Source: Granulicella sp. (lineage in GTDB: Bacteria; Acidobacteriota; Terriglobia; Terriglobales; Acidobacteriaceae). From it: DNA of 37,134 nucleotides. The notes beneath the pieces were generated by a model. That model did not search any database. It had not been told where the DNA came from and saw nothing but the letters and a program-made list of their open reading frames with translations. Both the position numbers and the translations under genes were made by a program. Below, one piece after another: positions 17,766-26,867 of the stretch; position 1 is the first letter of the stretch, and every line of letters starts with the position of its first letter. The DNA lies in NCBI GenBank assembly GCA_003142235.1, contig PLOU01000140.1, forward strand, positions 1 through 37,134. The letters are read 5' to 3'.

Positions 17766-18713
17766 CTATTCTGCTTCTACAGGGACCAGCGTCAGCCGTG
17801 CAGTCAGGACCACCAGCGCAACCCAGAGCGAGTCGGCGGCCAGCAGATGCGCTACCTGGGCCCACACCGGAGCCAGCAGGGTTACATCCAGCACGCCGAG
17901 TAGATAGACGGCAGCGAGCAGCGCCAGCACCAAAGCGGAGAGGCCGCGATGGCTGTTCTGCGCCGCCCGCATCAGGATCCAGATCAGAAAAACGCCGGCG
18001 GCGAGGGCGGCCATCGGATGGATCCAGCGCCAGCGCACCAGCCAGCCGCTGGTCGTGGAAAAATCCTGATGCAGGGCCCCGGCCAGCGAAGTCACAGGAA
18101 AAAGCGTGTCGCCCAGCGCCGCCAGCGAACCGGTTACAGCCACCGCCAGAGCCACGAAAATACCAGCCACTGCGGCCAGCGGATTTACCAGGCGAATGCT
18201 CTCCCAGCGATACCCTGTGCGGCGGCACAGCAAGTGCGCGGTCACGGTCAGCGCCGCCAGCAGCAGCAGCGTATTGGTCAGATGCAGTGCCAGAAAGAGG
18301 GGACGCAGCGGCGACTGGCTCTGCGCGGTCAGCCCCAGGGCAACCAGCAAAGCTCCCAGAATCGCCTCCATCACCGTCAGCGCCACCGCGGCCACGGCGG
18401 CTCCCCTGGCCAGATCTCCCCGCACGGTGGAGCGGAAGGTCCACAGCAGCAGCCCCAGAACCGCAACCAGCGAGAGCCCGCTGGTGATGCGGTGGGTGAA
18501 CTCGATGAGGGTATTCAGGCTGGCGGAGTGCTGCAAGACGGTCCCGTTGCACAGCGGCCAGTGGTTCCCGCAGCCGGCTCCAGCCCCGGCGGCGCGGACC
18601 AGTGTTCCCCACAGGATTACGGCAACAAAGTACGCCAAAACGGCCCAGGCAAAGCGCCGCAAGGCAGCAGAAGGCGCCTTATGCGCATTCTTTGAAGCAG
18701 CCGAGATCGTCAT
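17766..18713 (-). CDS. ctaA: Heme A synthase (COX15/CtaA family)
   Basis: 'LVRAAGAGAGCGNHWPLCNG', 'EFTHRITSGLSLVAVLGLLLW', 'LHLTNTLLLLAALT'; next to cytochrome oxidase operon. Confidence 0.92.
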   Translation of the reverse strand: MTISAASKNAHKAPSAALRRFAWAVLAYFVAVILWGTLVRAAGAGAGCGNHWPLCNGTVLQHSASLNTLIEFTHRITSGLSLVAVLGLLLWTFRSTVRGDLARGAAVAAVALTVMEAILGALLVALGLTAQSQSPLRPLFLALHLTNTLLLLAALTVTAHLLCRRTGYRWESIRLVNPLAAVAGIFVALAVAVTGSLAALGDTLFPVTSLAGALHQDFSTTSGWLVRWRWIHPMAALAAGVFLIWILMRAAQNSHRGLSALVLALLAAVYLLGVLDVTLLAPVWAQVAHLLAADSLWVALVVLTARLTLVPVEAE

Positions 18714-18863
18714 GGAAGCTTCCAGACCCCCCCCCAGTGTAAATCAGAGAATCCACCGCCAACTGCCGCGCATCACAAACAATACAAGCCCCTTATTATT
18801 GTCCAGACGCGCAAAGGACAAACGGCAGGTGCGGCAGCCCACGGCAGGTGATTGGAGAGTAGG

Positions 18864-19940
18864 ATGAGTTTGGCCTTGTTTCTGGCGTTGCACGACATGG
18901 ACGACATGCCTGCCGGACACGCAATGACTGCAATGCAAACGCACGAGTCCTGGTGGCGTCGGGCCATCCAATGGGTTACGGGCCTGTTCAGCACCCCCAC
19001 CAGCATCTTCTCTCCGCAGGCTACGCCGGCACACACGATCTTCAGCCTGTCCATGCTGGTTCTGGCCATTACGCTGGCCATCTTTCTGGCCGTGGCGGGG
19101 TTGATGCTCTACGCCATCATCCGCTTCCGCCATCGCGCCGGCGACTCCAATGCCGATCCAACGCAGGTCTACGGCAGCAATCAGATCGAAGTGCTGTGGA
19201 CGGTGATTCCGATTCTGATTCTGGTGGTGCTTTTTCTGTCCACCGCTCGCGTCATCTCCGTAAACGAGCAGGCGCGCAAGCCTGCCAACGCGCTGGACGT
19301 GGTGGTGATTGGCCATCAGTATTGGTGGGAATATCGCTATCCGGCCTCGGGCGTGGTTACGGCCAATGAACTGCATCTTCCCGCCAGCGACCCGAAGGCC
19401 CCCACGCCCACCTACATGACCATGTCCTCGGCCGACGTCGATCACAGCTTCTGGGTGCCGAATCTGGCCGGCAAGATGGATCTGATTCCCAACAAGGTCA
19501 ATGTCATGTGGATCGATCCGCACAAACCGGGCCTCTATCTGGGCCAGTGCGCGCAGTATTGCGGCACGGCACACGCCAAGATGCTGATCCGCGTTTACGT
19601 GGACTCGCCGGCGGATTTCGCCAAGTGGATTGCCCATCAGAAAATGGCGGCGGAAGACGATCCGGCGGCAGCCGAGGGCAGGCTGGCCTTTGAACACACC
19701 GCCTGCGTCAACTGCCACACCGTGAACGGCACTTCGGCCAAAGGCAAATTCGGTCCCGATCTGACGCACTTGGCCAGCCGCGACACCATCGCTTCCGGCG
19801 CGATCAGGAACACGCCGCAAAACCTGCGCCAATGGATCGACGATCCCAACTCGATGAAGCCCGGATCGCTGATGCCGAAGATGAATCTGAGCAGCCACGA
19901 ACTGGACGCGATCACGGCCTACATGGTCTCGTTGCGCTAA
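18864..19940 (+). CDS. ctaC: Cytochrome c oxidase subunit II with fused C-terminal cytochrome c domain (caa3-type)
   Basis: CuA site 'GQCAQYCGTAHAKM'; 'QIEVLWTVIPILILV'; heme c motif 'CVNCHTVNG' with distal 'SLMPKM'. Confidence 0.95.
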   Translation: MSLALFLALHDMDDMPAGHAMTAMQTHESWWRRAIQWVTGLFSTPTSIFSPQATPAHTIFSLSMLVLAITLAIFLAVAGLMLYAIIRFRHRAGDSNADPTQVYGSNQIEVLWTVIPILILVVLFLSTARVISVNEQARKPANALDVVVIGHQYWWEYRYPASGVVTANELHLPASDPKAPTPTYMTMSSADVDHSFWVPNLAGKMDLIPNKVNVMWIDPHKPGLYLGQCAQYCGTAHAKMLIRVYVDSPADFAKWIAHQKMAAEDDPAAAEGRLAFEHTACVNCHTVNGTSAKGKFGPDLTHLASRDTIASGAIRNTPQNLRQWIDDPNSMKPGSLMPKMNLSSHELDAITAYMVSLR

Positions 19941-19971
19941 AGCACGCGTTGAACGCAAGAAGGAGAACCGG

Positions 19972-21657
19972 ATGATGCCCCCGCAGACGGCCGGTGCGAT
20001 GACCTTTGATTCCCCGCCCTCTCATCCGAAGCTGTGGCTCGACGCGGTGAATGAATGGTTCACCACCGTAGACCACAAGCGCATCGGGATGCTGTATATC
20101 GGCTACGCGCTGGTCTTCCTGCTCATCGCCGGGCTGGAAGCCGCCGTGATGCGCATCCAGTTGGCCGTGCCCAACAATCACTTCGTCTCGCCCCAGGTCT
20201 TCAATCGCATGTTTACCATGCACGGCACGACGATGGTCTTCTTCGTGGGCATGCCGATTCTCTTCGGCTTTGGCAACTACCTTATCCCGCTGATGATCGG
20301 CGCGCGCGACATGGCCTTTCCCCGCCTCAACGCCTTCAGCTTCTGGATCTCCGCCTTCGGTGGACTGCTGCTTTACTTCAGCTTCATTGGCGGCGATGGT
20401 TTGTATGGCGCGGGCACGGCGCCGGATGTGGGCTGGTTTGCTTATGCGCCGCTCACAGCCAAGCTCTTCTCGCCCGGTCACAGCACCGACTACTGGATTC
20501 TCGGCGTCTTCCTGAGCGGCATCGGCAGCGTGGGCACGGCGCTGAATATCGTGACCACCATTGTCTGCATGCGCTGCAAGGGCATGACCATGGCCAGAAT
20601 GCCGTTGCTGCCCTGGCTCTATCTGGTCACCTCGGCGATGGTCTTCATCGCCATCGGCCCGCTCACCGCGGCGCAGATGATGCTGGGCTTCGACCGTTTT
20701 CTGGGCGCGCACTTCTTCGATGTGCAGGCCGGCGGGTCGGCTGTCTTGTGGATGCACTTCTTCTGGATCTTCGGCCATCCCGAGGTCTACATCCTGGTGC
20801 TCCCCGCCTTTGCCTTCGCCAACGAGATCATCCCCGTCTTCTCGCGCAAGCCCATCTTCGGCTACTCGGCGATGGTCGGCGCGACGGTGCTGATCGGCTT
20901 CATCAGCCTGGGCGTCTGGGCGCATCACATGTTCACCGTGGGCCTGGGTCCGGCGGGCAACACCTTCTTCACGCTGGCCACCATGATTATCTCCGTGCCC
21001 ACCGGCATCAAGATCTTCAACTGGCTGGCCACGCTGTGGGGCGGCAAGATTCGCTTCGCCACGCCCATGATCTTCTCCATCGCCTTCCTCTTTCAATTTC
21101 TGATCGCGGGCCTGACCGGCATCATGCTCTCCGCCGCGCCCTTCGACTGGCAGTTGGGCAACTCCTACTTCGTGGTGGCGCACTTCCACTTCGTATTGGT
21201 CGGCGCGATTCTCTACATGATCTTCGCCGCCTTCTACTACTGGTTCCCCAAAATGTCTGGCAAAATGCTGAGCGAGACGCTGGGCAAGTGGCACTTCTGG
21301 CTCTTCACCATCGGCTTCCATCTCACCTTCGACTTCATGCATATCCCCGGCTTGATGGGAATGCCGCGCAGAATCTACACCTACGAGGCCGACCGCGGCT
21401 GGGCCGTGTGGAACATGATCGAGAGCATCGGCATGATCTTCCAGGCAGCGGCCATCCTCATCTTCGTATGGAATGTGGTTCGCTCCTATCGTCACGGCGA
21501 AGAAGCCGGCCCCGATCCGTGGGATGCGTGGACGCTGGAGTGGTCCACCGCATCGCCTCCGCCGCACTACAACTTTGCCGAGGAGCCGGTGGTGCATAGC
21601 CGCCGTCCCCTGTGGGACCTCAAACATCCCCAAGCACCCGACTCCGACTACGAGTAG
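19972..21657 (+). CDS. ctaD: Cytochrome c oxidase subunit I
   Basis: 'FTTVDHKRIGMLYI', 'FTMHGTTMVFFVGMP', 'FFWIFGHPEVYILVLPAF', 'VWAHHMFTVGL', 'HFHFVLVG'. Confidence 0.97.
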   Translation: MMPPQTAGAMTFDSPPSHPKLWLDAVNEWFTTVDHKRIGMLYIGYALVFLLIAGLEAAVMRIQLAVPNNHFVSPQVFNRMFTMHGTTMVFFVGMPILFGFGNYLIPLMIGARDMAFPRLNAFSFWISAFGGLLLYFSFIGGDGLYGAGTAPDVGWFAYAPLTAKLFSPGHSTDYWILGVFLSGIGSVGTALNIVTTIVCMRCKGMTMARMPLLPWLYLVTSAMVFIAIGPLTAAQMMLGFDRFLGAHFFDVQAGGSAVLWMHFFWIFGHPEVYILVLPAFAFANEIIPVFSRKPIFGYSAMVGATVLIGFISLGVWAHHMFTVGLGPAGNTFFTLATMIISVPTGIKIFNWLATLWGGKIRFATPMIFSIAFLFQFLIAGLTGIMLSAAPFDWQLGNSYFVVAHFHFVLVGAILYMIFAAFYYWFPKMSGKMLSETLGKWHFWLFTIGFHLTFDFMHIPGLMGMPRRIYTYEADRGWAVWNMIESIGMIFQAAAILIFVWNVVRSYRHGEEAGPDPWDAWTLEWSTASPPPHYNFAEEPVVHSRRPLWDLKHPQAPDSDYE

Positions 21658-21665
21658 ACAGGCTT

Positions 21666-22262
21666 ATGAGCGCACATACCGCGGTATTGACGCAATCCAC
21701 CGGCGAATGGCAGTTGCCCGACAAAGGCAAGGTGGGAATGATTTGCCTCATCGTGGCCGAGGCGGCAATCTTCATCATCTTTGTCCTTGCCTACATCTTT
21801 TACCTCGGCAAAAGCCTCAGCGGCCCCACACCCGCCGAAGTGCTCAAGCTGCCGGTCCTGGGAACCGTGTGTTTGTTGTCCAGCAGTCTCACCGTACACT
21901 TCGCGGTGACTGCTTTAGAGAGAAACGCGGCGCGGTTGAGTGCCCTGTGGCTGGCGCTGACGGTGTTGCTGGGCGGCATCTTTCTCGCCGGCACCGCGGT
22001 GGAGTGGCATGAGCTGATCTACAAATACGGCTTGACCATTCGCACCAATCTCTTTGGCACAACCTTCTATTCGCTGGTTGGCCTGCATGCTTCGCACGTT
22101 ATCGTGGGCCTGGGCATGTTGGGCCTGGCGCTGCTCTTCGCAGTGGCGGGCAAGCTGAACGGCAGCCACGCGCATCGACTGAACGTCCTCTCGTATTATT
22201 GGCATTTCGTGGACGCGGTGTGGGTGGTGGTCTTCATCGTCGTCTATGGACTGGGAAGGTAA
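21666..22262 (+). CDS. ctaE: Cytochrome c oxidase subunit III
   Basis: 'KVGMICLIVAEAAIFIIFVLAYIFYL', 'GTTFYSLVGLHASHVIVGLGML', 'YYWHFVDAVWVVVFIVVY'. Start corrected from 21612 to ATG 21666. Confidence 0.94.
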   Translation: MSAHTAVLTQSTGEWQLPDKGKVGMICLIVAEAAIFIIFVLAYIFYLGKSLSGPTPAEVLKLPVLGTVCLLSSSLTVHFAVTALERNAARLSALWLALTVLLGGIFLAGTAVEWHELIYKYGLTIRTNLFGTTFYSLVGLHASHVIVGLGMLGLALLFAVAGKLNGSHAHRLNVLSYYWHFVDAVWVVVFIVVYGLGR

Positions 22263-22263
22263 G

Positions 22264-23115
22264 GTGAACGCAGTGCAAGAGCCGGGAAAAGGAATGCACG
22301 CAGAACACACCGCATCGCTGCATCTGCCCGCGCCCACGGTATGGCCCATGGTGCTGGGCCTGGGCATCACGCTGATTGCAGCCGGCCTCGTCACAAACGA
22401 GACCATCAGCGTGCTGGGCCTGGTCCTCTCTTCGATGGCCGCGGTCGGTTGGTTCCGCAACGTGCTGCCGCGCGAGAAGCAAGAGCAGATCACGGTGCCG
22501 GTCTCCGCCGAGGCCGCGGCCCAGGCGTCAGCGCAACCATTCCGTTCGCCGCACACGCCCGTCCTCGTGCGCCCCGCCTACAGCTTCGTCTCCGGCATCG
22601 AAGCCGGACTGGCGGGCGGCGCAGCCATGGCCATCATCGCAATCGTCTTCAGTTGGATCAAGTTTCACAGCCTCTGGTACGGCATCAATCTGCTGGCCGC
22701 GGGCAGCTTCATCGGATGGACAGATGCGCCCGACAGCTTCCTCAGCCAGTTCCATCCGCAGGGACTTTTGGCCGCGCTGGCCATTCACGCCCTGGTCTCC
22801 GTGCTGGTGGGCCTGCTCTATGGCGCGATGTTGCCAATCTTCCCGCGCAAGTCGCTGCTGACTGCCGGATTGATTGCTCCGCTGCTGTGGTCTGCCCTGG
22901 CCTGCTCCATGATGAAGGTCGTCAGCCCCATCCTCAGCGAACGCATGAATTGGTGGTGGTTTGTGCTCTCCCAGGTCGCCTATGGACTGGTTGCGGGAGC
23001 AGTGATCAATCTTCGCGTCAAGGTGCGCTCAGCCGAGTTTCAGGCGCTTCCTTTCGCCACGCGCGCGGGCTTGCATACCGATGCAAAGATCGGCAAAGAC
23101 GAGGGCCGGCGATGA
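22264..23115 (+). CDS. Membrane protein: CoxIV-like two-TM N-terminus joined to a further ~4-TM domain of unknown function
   Basis: 'PTVWPMVLGLGITLIAAGLVTNETISVLGLVLSSMAAVGWFRNVLP' resembles small caa3 subunit IV. Then 'AYSFVSGIEAGLAGGAAMAIIAIVFSWIKFHSLWYGINLLAAGS...'. Start could be ATG 22246 or GTG 22264. Confidence 0.7.
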   Translation: MNAVQEPGKGMHAEHTASLHLPAPTVWPMVLGLGITLIAAGLVTNETISVLGLVLSSMAAVGWFRNVLPREKQEQITVPVSAEAAAQASAQPFRSPHTPVLVRPAYSFVSGIEAGLAGGAAMAIIAIVFSWIKFHSLWYGINLLAAGSFIGWTDAPDSFLSQFHPQGLLAALAIHALVSVLVGLLYGAMLPIFPRKSLLTAGLIAPLLWSALACSMMKVVSPILSERMNWWWFVLSQVAYGLVAGAVINLRVKVRSAEFQALPFATRAGLHTDAKIGKDEGRR

Positions 23116-23849
23116 GCGGAACCACGCCAACAACTCCTCGCATCGCTCTCGTTCTAGCGGGCTGCATGATGCTCGTCCTCGCCGGATGCCGCGCTCCAGG
23201 CAAGCCCGGCCCTGCCGAACCAAGGCCCGATCGGGTGATGGAGTTTGCCAAACTCTACAAACAGAATTGCGCCGCCTGTCACGGAGAGGAGGGCAAGCGC
23301 GGCCTGGCTGTATCGCTTTCCAACCCCGTCTACATCGCCATCGCCGGTAAGGAGGCGGTCCTCAATGCAACGGCCAAAGGCGGACCCGGCAAGCTGATGC
23401 CGGCTTTCGCCAAAAGTTATGGTGGGACGCTGACCGATGCGCAGATTGAAGTGCTGGCCGACGGCATCGTGCGGCACTGGGGACAACCCCAACTGCTGGC
23501 CGGAAAAAACCCGCCTTCGTATGCAGCCACGCTGGCGGGCGATGCCGCGGCAGGCAACGCGGCTTACACGGCCTATTGCACGCGCTGCCACGCAGAGGAG
23601 GCAATCGACAAGACGCACATTGCAGGCCCCATTACCGATGCGAATTATCTGGCGCTGATCAGCGATCAGGGACTGCGCACCGCAATTCTTTCCGGCCGTC
23701 CCGAAGAAGGCATGCCGGACTGGCGCGGCATTGCACCCAGGCCCTTGACCGATCGGCAGGTCACCGACATCGTTGCGTGGCTGGCCTCGTTGCGCAAGAC
23801 ACCCGCTTCACCGAACACCGCCTCAAGCAAGGAGAAGAGCCATGAGTAA
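23112..23849 (+). CDS. Diheme c-type cytochrome lipoprotein
   Basis: Lipobox-like 'LVLAGCRAPG'; two CXXCH: 'CAACHGEEG' and 'CTRCHAEEA'. ATGA overlap with preceding gene; listed ORF start 22341 is spurious. Confidence 0.9.
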   Translation: MSGTTPTTPRIALVLAGCMMLVLAGCRAPGKPGPAEPRPDRVMEFAKLYKQNCAACHGEEGKRGLAVSLSNPVYIAIAGKEAVLNATAKGGPGKLMPAFAKSYGGTLTDAQIEVLADGIVRHWGQPQLLAGKNPPSYAATLAGDAAAGNAAYTAYCTRCHAEEAIDKTHIAGPITDANYLALISDQGLRTAILSGRPEEGMPDWRGIAPRPLTDRQVTDIVAWLASLRKTPASPNTASSKEKSHE

Positions 23850-24522
23850 ACCGACTGAAGAAACTCCGTTGCCTGCACCCTCGGAGTGGCTCGGCACGAC
23901 CAAAGAGATCGAGGACGCGCACACCAGCGCAACCTCGCGGCGCAGATTTCTCTTCAAGATGGCGATTGGTCTGAACGCTGTGGTGGGCGCGATTCTGGCT
24001 GTGCCGATTGTCGGCTTTCTGCTGGGTCCAGCGATGAAGAAAGAAGGCGCGGAGGACAAATGGATTGCGCTCGGCGCGGTCGATTCCTTTCCGATTGGCG
24101 AGACGCGGCTGGCCGAGTACGTGAATCCCATCACCAGCCCCAGCGATGGCGACACCGCGAAGACGGTCGCGTGGGTTCGTCACGCCGACGATGGAACCTT
24201 TCAGGTATTCGCCATCAATTGCGCCCATCTGGGTTGCCCGGTGCGCTGGTTCGAGCAATCCAAGCTCTTCCTCTGCCCCTGCCACGGCGGCGCGTATTAT
24301 GCCGACGGTTCGCGCGCATCGGGCCCACCGGAGCGTGGGCTCTTCGAGTACCTGCACCGCATCGAAGGCGGCAACTTGATGGTTCGCGCCGGGCAATTGC
24401 CCACGCTATCCACCCAGGCCTGCGCGGGCAAGGCTCCGCTGGTCGGGATTGCAGCGCAGCCGTCCACGCCGGGCTTGCTTGCCATTCAGGCGCCGGCCGC
24501 CGCGCCGCCAGAGAGGTCCTAG
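23842..24522 (+). CDS. Rieske 2Fe-2S protein of a cytochrome bc complex
   Basis: 'CAHLGCPVRWFEQSKLFLCPCHGGAYYADGSRASGPPERGLFEY'; N-terminal 'SRRRFLFKMAIGLNAVVGAIL' TM/Tat-like segment. ATG at 23842. Confidence 0.95.
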   Translation: MSKPTEETPLPAPSEWLGTTKEIEDAHTSATSRRRFLFKMAIGLNAVVGAILAVPIVGFLLGPAMKKEGAEDKWIALGAVDSFPIGETRLAEYVNPITSPSDGDTAKTVAWVRHADDGTFQVFAINCAHLGCPVRWFEQSKLFLCPCHGGAYYADGSRASGPPERGLFEYLHRIEGGNLMVRAGQLPTLSTQACAGKAPLVGIAAQPSTPGLLAIQAPAAAPPERS

Positions 24523-26037
24523 ATGAAAGACCTGAAGCAGCGCGGGCTGCGCATCTTCCAGTGGTTCGAGAAACGCACCGGCCTGCTGAAGCCGCTTGAA
24601 GAGATGGCCCGGCATCCTACGCCGTCTTCTGCCGCCAGTTGGTGGTACGTCTTTGGCAGCGCGGCCATGGTGCTGTTGATCATGCAGGTGATGACCGGCA
24701 TTCTGCTGGCCCTGGTCTATTCGCCCAGCGCGAGCAATGCCTACGCCAGCCTGCAATTCATCAATCACAACCTGCGGCTGGGCTGGTTTTTGCGCGCCAT
24801 GCACGGATGGGGATCGGACTTCATGATCGCCATCGTGCTCATTCACATGATGCAGGTTTTTCTCTTTGGCGCATACAAATATCCGCGCGAGCTGACCTGG
24901 ATCGCGGGCGTCTTTCTGCTCTTGCTCACCCTGGGCATGGCCTTCACCGGACAGGTGTTGCGCTTCGATCAGGACGCCTACTGGGGCCTGGGCATTGGCG
25001 CTTCCGTCACCAGCCGCATTCCGTTCATCGGCGCTCCCATGGTGCATCTCTTGCTGGGCGGACCGATCATCGGCGGCGCCACGCTTTCGCGCTTCTTTGC
25101 GCTGCACGTCTTCCTGATTCCCGCTCTGCTGCTGGCCTTCGTGGGACTGCACCTGCTGATGGTTCTGCGCCTGGGAATCAATGAATGGCCGATGCCGGGG
25201 CGTCTGGTGCGCAAGTCGGATTATGACCGCAATTACGTGGCTTTGACCAAATCCACCGGCGTTCCTTTCGTGCCGGATGCCGCGTGGAAAGACGCTGTCT
25301 TTGCGGCAGTCATCCTGCTTGCCGTGATGGCCTGCGCTTTCTTCTTCGGTCCCTTTGGCCCGGGCGGCCAGCCGGATCCGACCATCATTCAAACCGTGCC
25401 GCGTCCCGACTTCTTCTTCCTCTGGCTCTATGCCGTGCTGGCCTTCCTGCCGCCGGAGATGGAGACTCCAGCCCTGCTGATTGCTCCCGTGGCGATCGTC
25501 GGCGGACTGCTCTTGTTGCCGCTGATTGCAGGCGAGGGAGAGAAGCATTGGTCGCGCCGGCCGGTTGCGGTCCTCATGGTCACGCTGATCGCTGTCACGC
25601 TGGGCACATTCACTCACCTTGGCCTTCATACGCCGTGGAGTCCGGCGATGGATTCGTGGTCCAGCGATCCCGTGCCGGCGTCTTTTGTCGAGCATAGAAC
25701 CCCGCTGGAACGGCGCGGCGCCTTGCTGCTGCAACAGAAGCAGTGCCGCAACTGCCATTCCATTGGAGGCGTGGGAGGAAGGCGCGGCCCCGCTCTGGAT
25801 GCGGTTGCAACCGAGATGACCGGGGACCAGATCGTTCGCCAGATTCTGCAAGGCGGCGGCAATATGCCGGCCTACGGCAAGGCGCTCAGCCCGGAAGAAA
25901 CCACCGCCATCACGCAGTACCTGCGAACGCTGCGCGGACCAGGATTGCGTCCGGCGGCCGATGCTTCGCAGGGCTTGCAGCCACAGAACGCCTCGCATCC
26001 GGTTGACTCAACCAAGGGTGCATCGGGTGCGCCATGA
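24523..26037 (+). CDS. Cytochrome b (b6/subunit-IV-like) with C-terminal cytochrome c domain
   Basis: 'SWWYVFGSAAMVLLIMQVMTGILLALVYSPS', 'LRAMHGWGSDFMIAIVLIHMMQVFLFGAYKYPRE'; C-terminal 'KQCRNCHSIGG' and 'GGNMPAYGKAL'. Confidence 0.94.
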   Translation: MKDLKQRGLRIFQWFEKRTGLLKPLEEMARHPTPSSAASWWYVFGSAAMVLLIMQVMTGILLALVYSPSASNAYASLQFINHNLRLGWFLRAMHGWGSDFMIAIVLIHMMQVFLFGAYKYPRELTWIAGVFLLLLTLGMAFTGQVLRFDQDAYWGLGIGASVTSRIPFIGAPMVHLLLGGPIIGGATLSRFFALHVFLIPALLLAFVGLHLLMVLRLGINEWPMPGRLVRKSDYDRNYVALTKSTGVPFVPDAAWKDAVFAAVILLAVMACAFFFGPFGPGGQPDPTIIQTVPRPDFFFLWLYAVLAFLPPEMETPALLIAPVAIVGGLLLLPLIAGEGEKHWSRRPVAVLMVTLIAVTLGTFTHLGLHTPWSPAMDSWSSDPVPASFVEHRTPLERRGALLLQQKQCRNCHSIGGVGGRRGPALDAVATEMTGDQIVRQILQGGGNMPAYGKALSPEETTAITQYLRTLRGPGLRPAADASQGLQPQNASHPVDSTKGASGAP

Positions 26038-26867
26038 ACGATGCCAATGCCTGGCAGGACCTCATGCGCGATTGGACCCTGCCGCTGCCTTTGACGTGCA
26101 GCATCGCGCTCTCGGCCGTTGTCTATTTCGTCGGATGGATGCGTATCCGGCGCACGCGGCCCAGGCAGTTTCCCGTGTGGCGGCTCTGCTGCTTTGAACT
26201 GGGCATGGCAGTCTTGTGGGGCGCGATTGCTTCGCCCATGGACGAGTTGGCCGACGCTCTGCTCAGCGCGCACATGATCGAGCATCTGCTGCTGATGTCG
26301 GTTGTTCCTCCGCTGGTTCTGTTGGCAGCGCCGGTAGTCCCCATGCTGCGCGGGCTGCCGCGGTGGGCTTTGTTTGTGCTGCGTCCGCTGCTCCGGGCGG
26401 CATGGTTGCGGCGCGCATTCGGTTTTTTATTGAAGCCCCTTCCAGCATGGCTGATGATGAACCTGACCTTCCTCGCCTGGCACGTGCCGGCGGCTTACGA
26501 CTTTGCCTTGGAAAATGAGGCTTGGCACGACATCGAGCACCTGTGCTTTCTGCTCACGTCGCTGCTCTTCTGGAATTGCCTGATTCGTCCCTGGCCATCG
26601 CGCAAGCGGCACTTCGGATGGATGCTGTTGCCCTATCTGGTGGGCGCGGACCTGGTCAACACCATGCTCTCGGCTTCGCTGGCCTTCTGCGGACGCCCGG
26701 TGTATCTCTACTACGTCAAGAACCCGAATCCATTTGGCGTTTCGCTGCTCGACGATCAAGTGCTGGGCGCGATGCTGATGTGGGTCTTTGGTTCGATCGC
26801 CTTTCTGGGACCGGCCATGTGGATTACGGTACGGCTGCTCGATCAACGCAAGGAGCGTCTCGCATGA
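26034..26867 (+). CDS. ctaG: CtaG/caa3-type cytochrome c oxidase assembly factor
   Basis: 'SAHMIEHLLLMSVVPPLVLLAAP', 'WHDIEHLCFLLTSLLFWNCLIRPWP', 'DQVLGAMLMWVFGSIAFLGPAMWI'. Confidence 0.88.
   Translation: MNDANAWQDLMRDWTLPLPLTCSIALSAVVYFVGWMRIRRTRPRQFPVWRLCCFELGMAVLWGAIASPMDELADALLSAHMIEHLLLMSVVPPLVLLAAPVVPMLRGLPRWALFVLRPLLRAAWLRRAFGFLLKPLPAWLMMNLTFLAWHVPAAYDFALENEAWHDIEHLCFLLTSLLFWNCLIRPWPSRKRHFGWMLLPYLVGADLVNTMLSASLAFCGRPVYLYYVKNPNPFGVSLLDDQVLGAMLMWVFGSIAFLGPAMWITVRLLDQRKERLA

Noticed and set aside
20055-21599. 514-aa plus-strand ORF in alternative frame of ctaD
   Set aside because: Out-of-frame shadow of ctaD; no domain-like sequence.
19912-21633. 573-aa minus-strand ORF across ctaD
   Set aside because: Exact antisense of conserved cytochrome oxidase subunit I; composition (H, E, D, R rich) is a frame shadow.
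24406-25998. 530-aa minus-strand ORF across cyt b
   Set aside because: Antisense shadow of the cytochrome b/c fusion gene.
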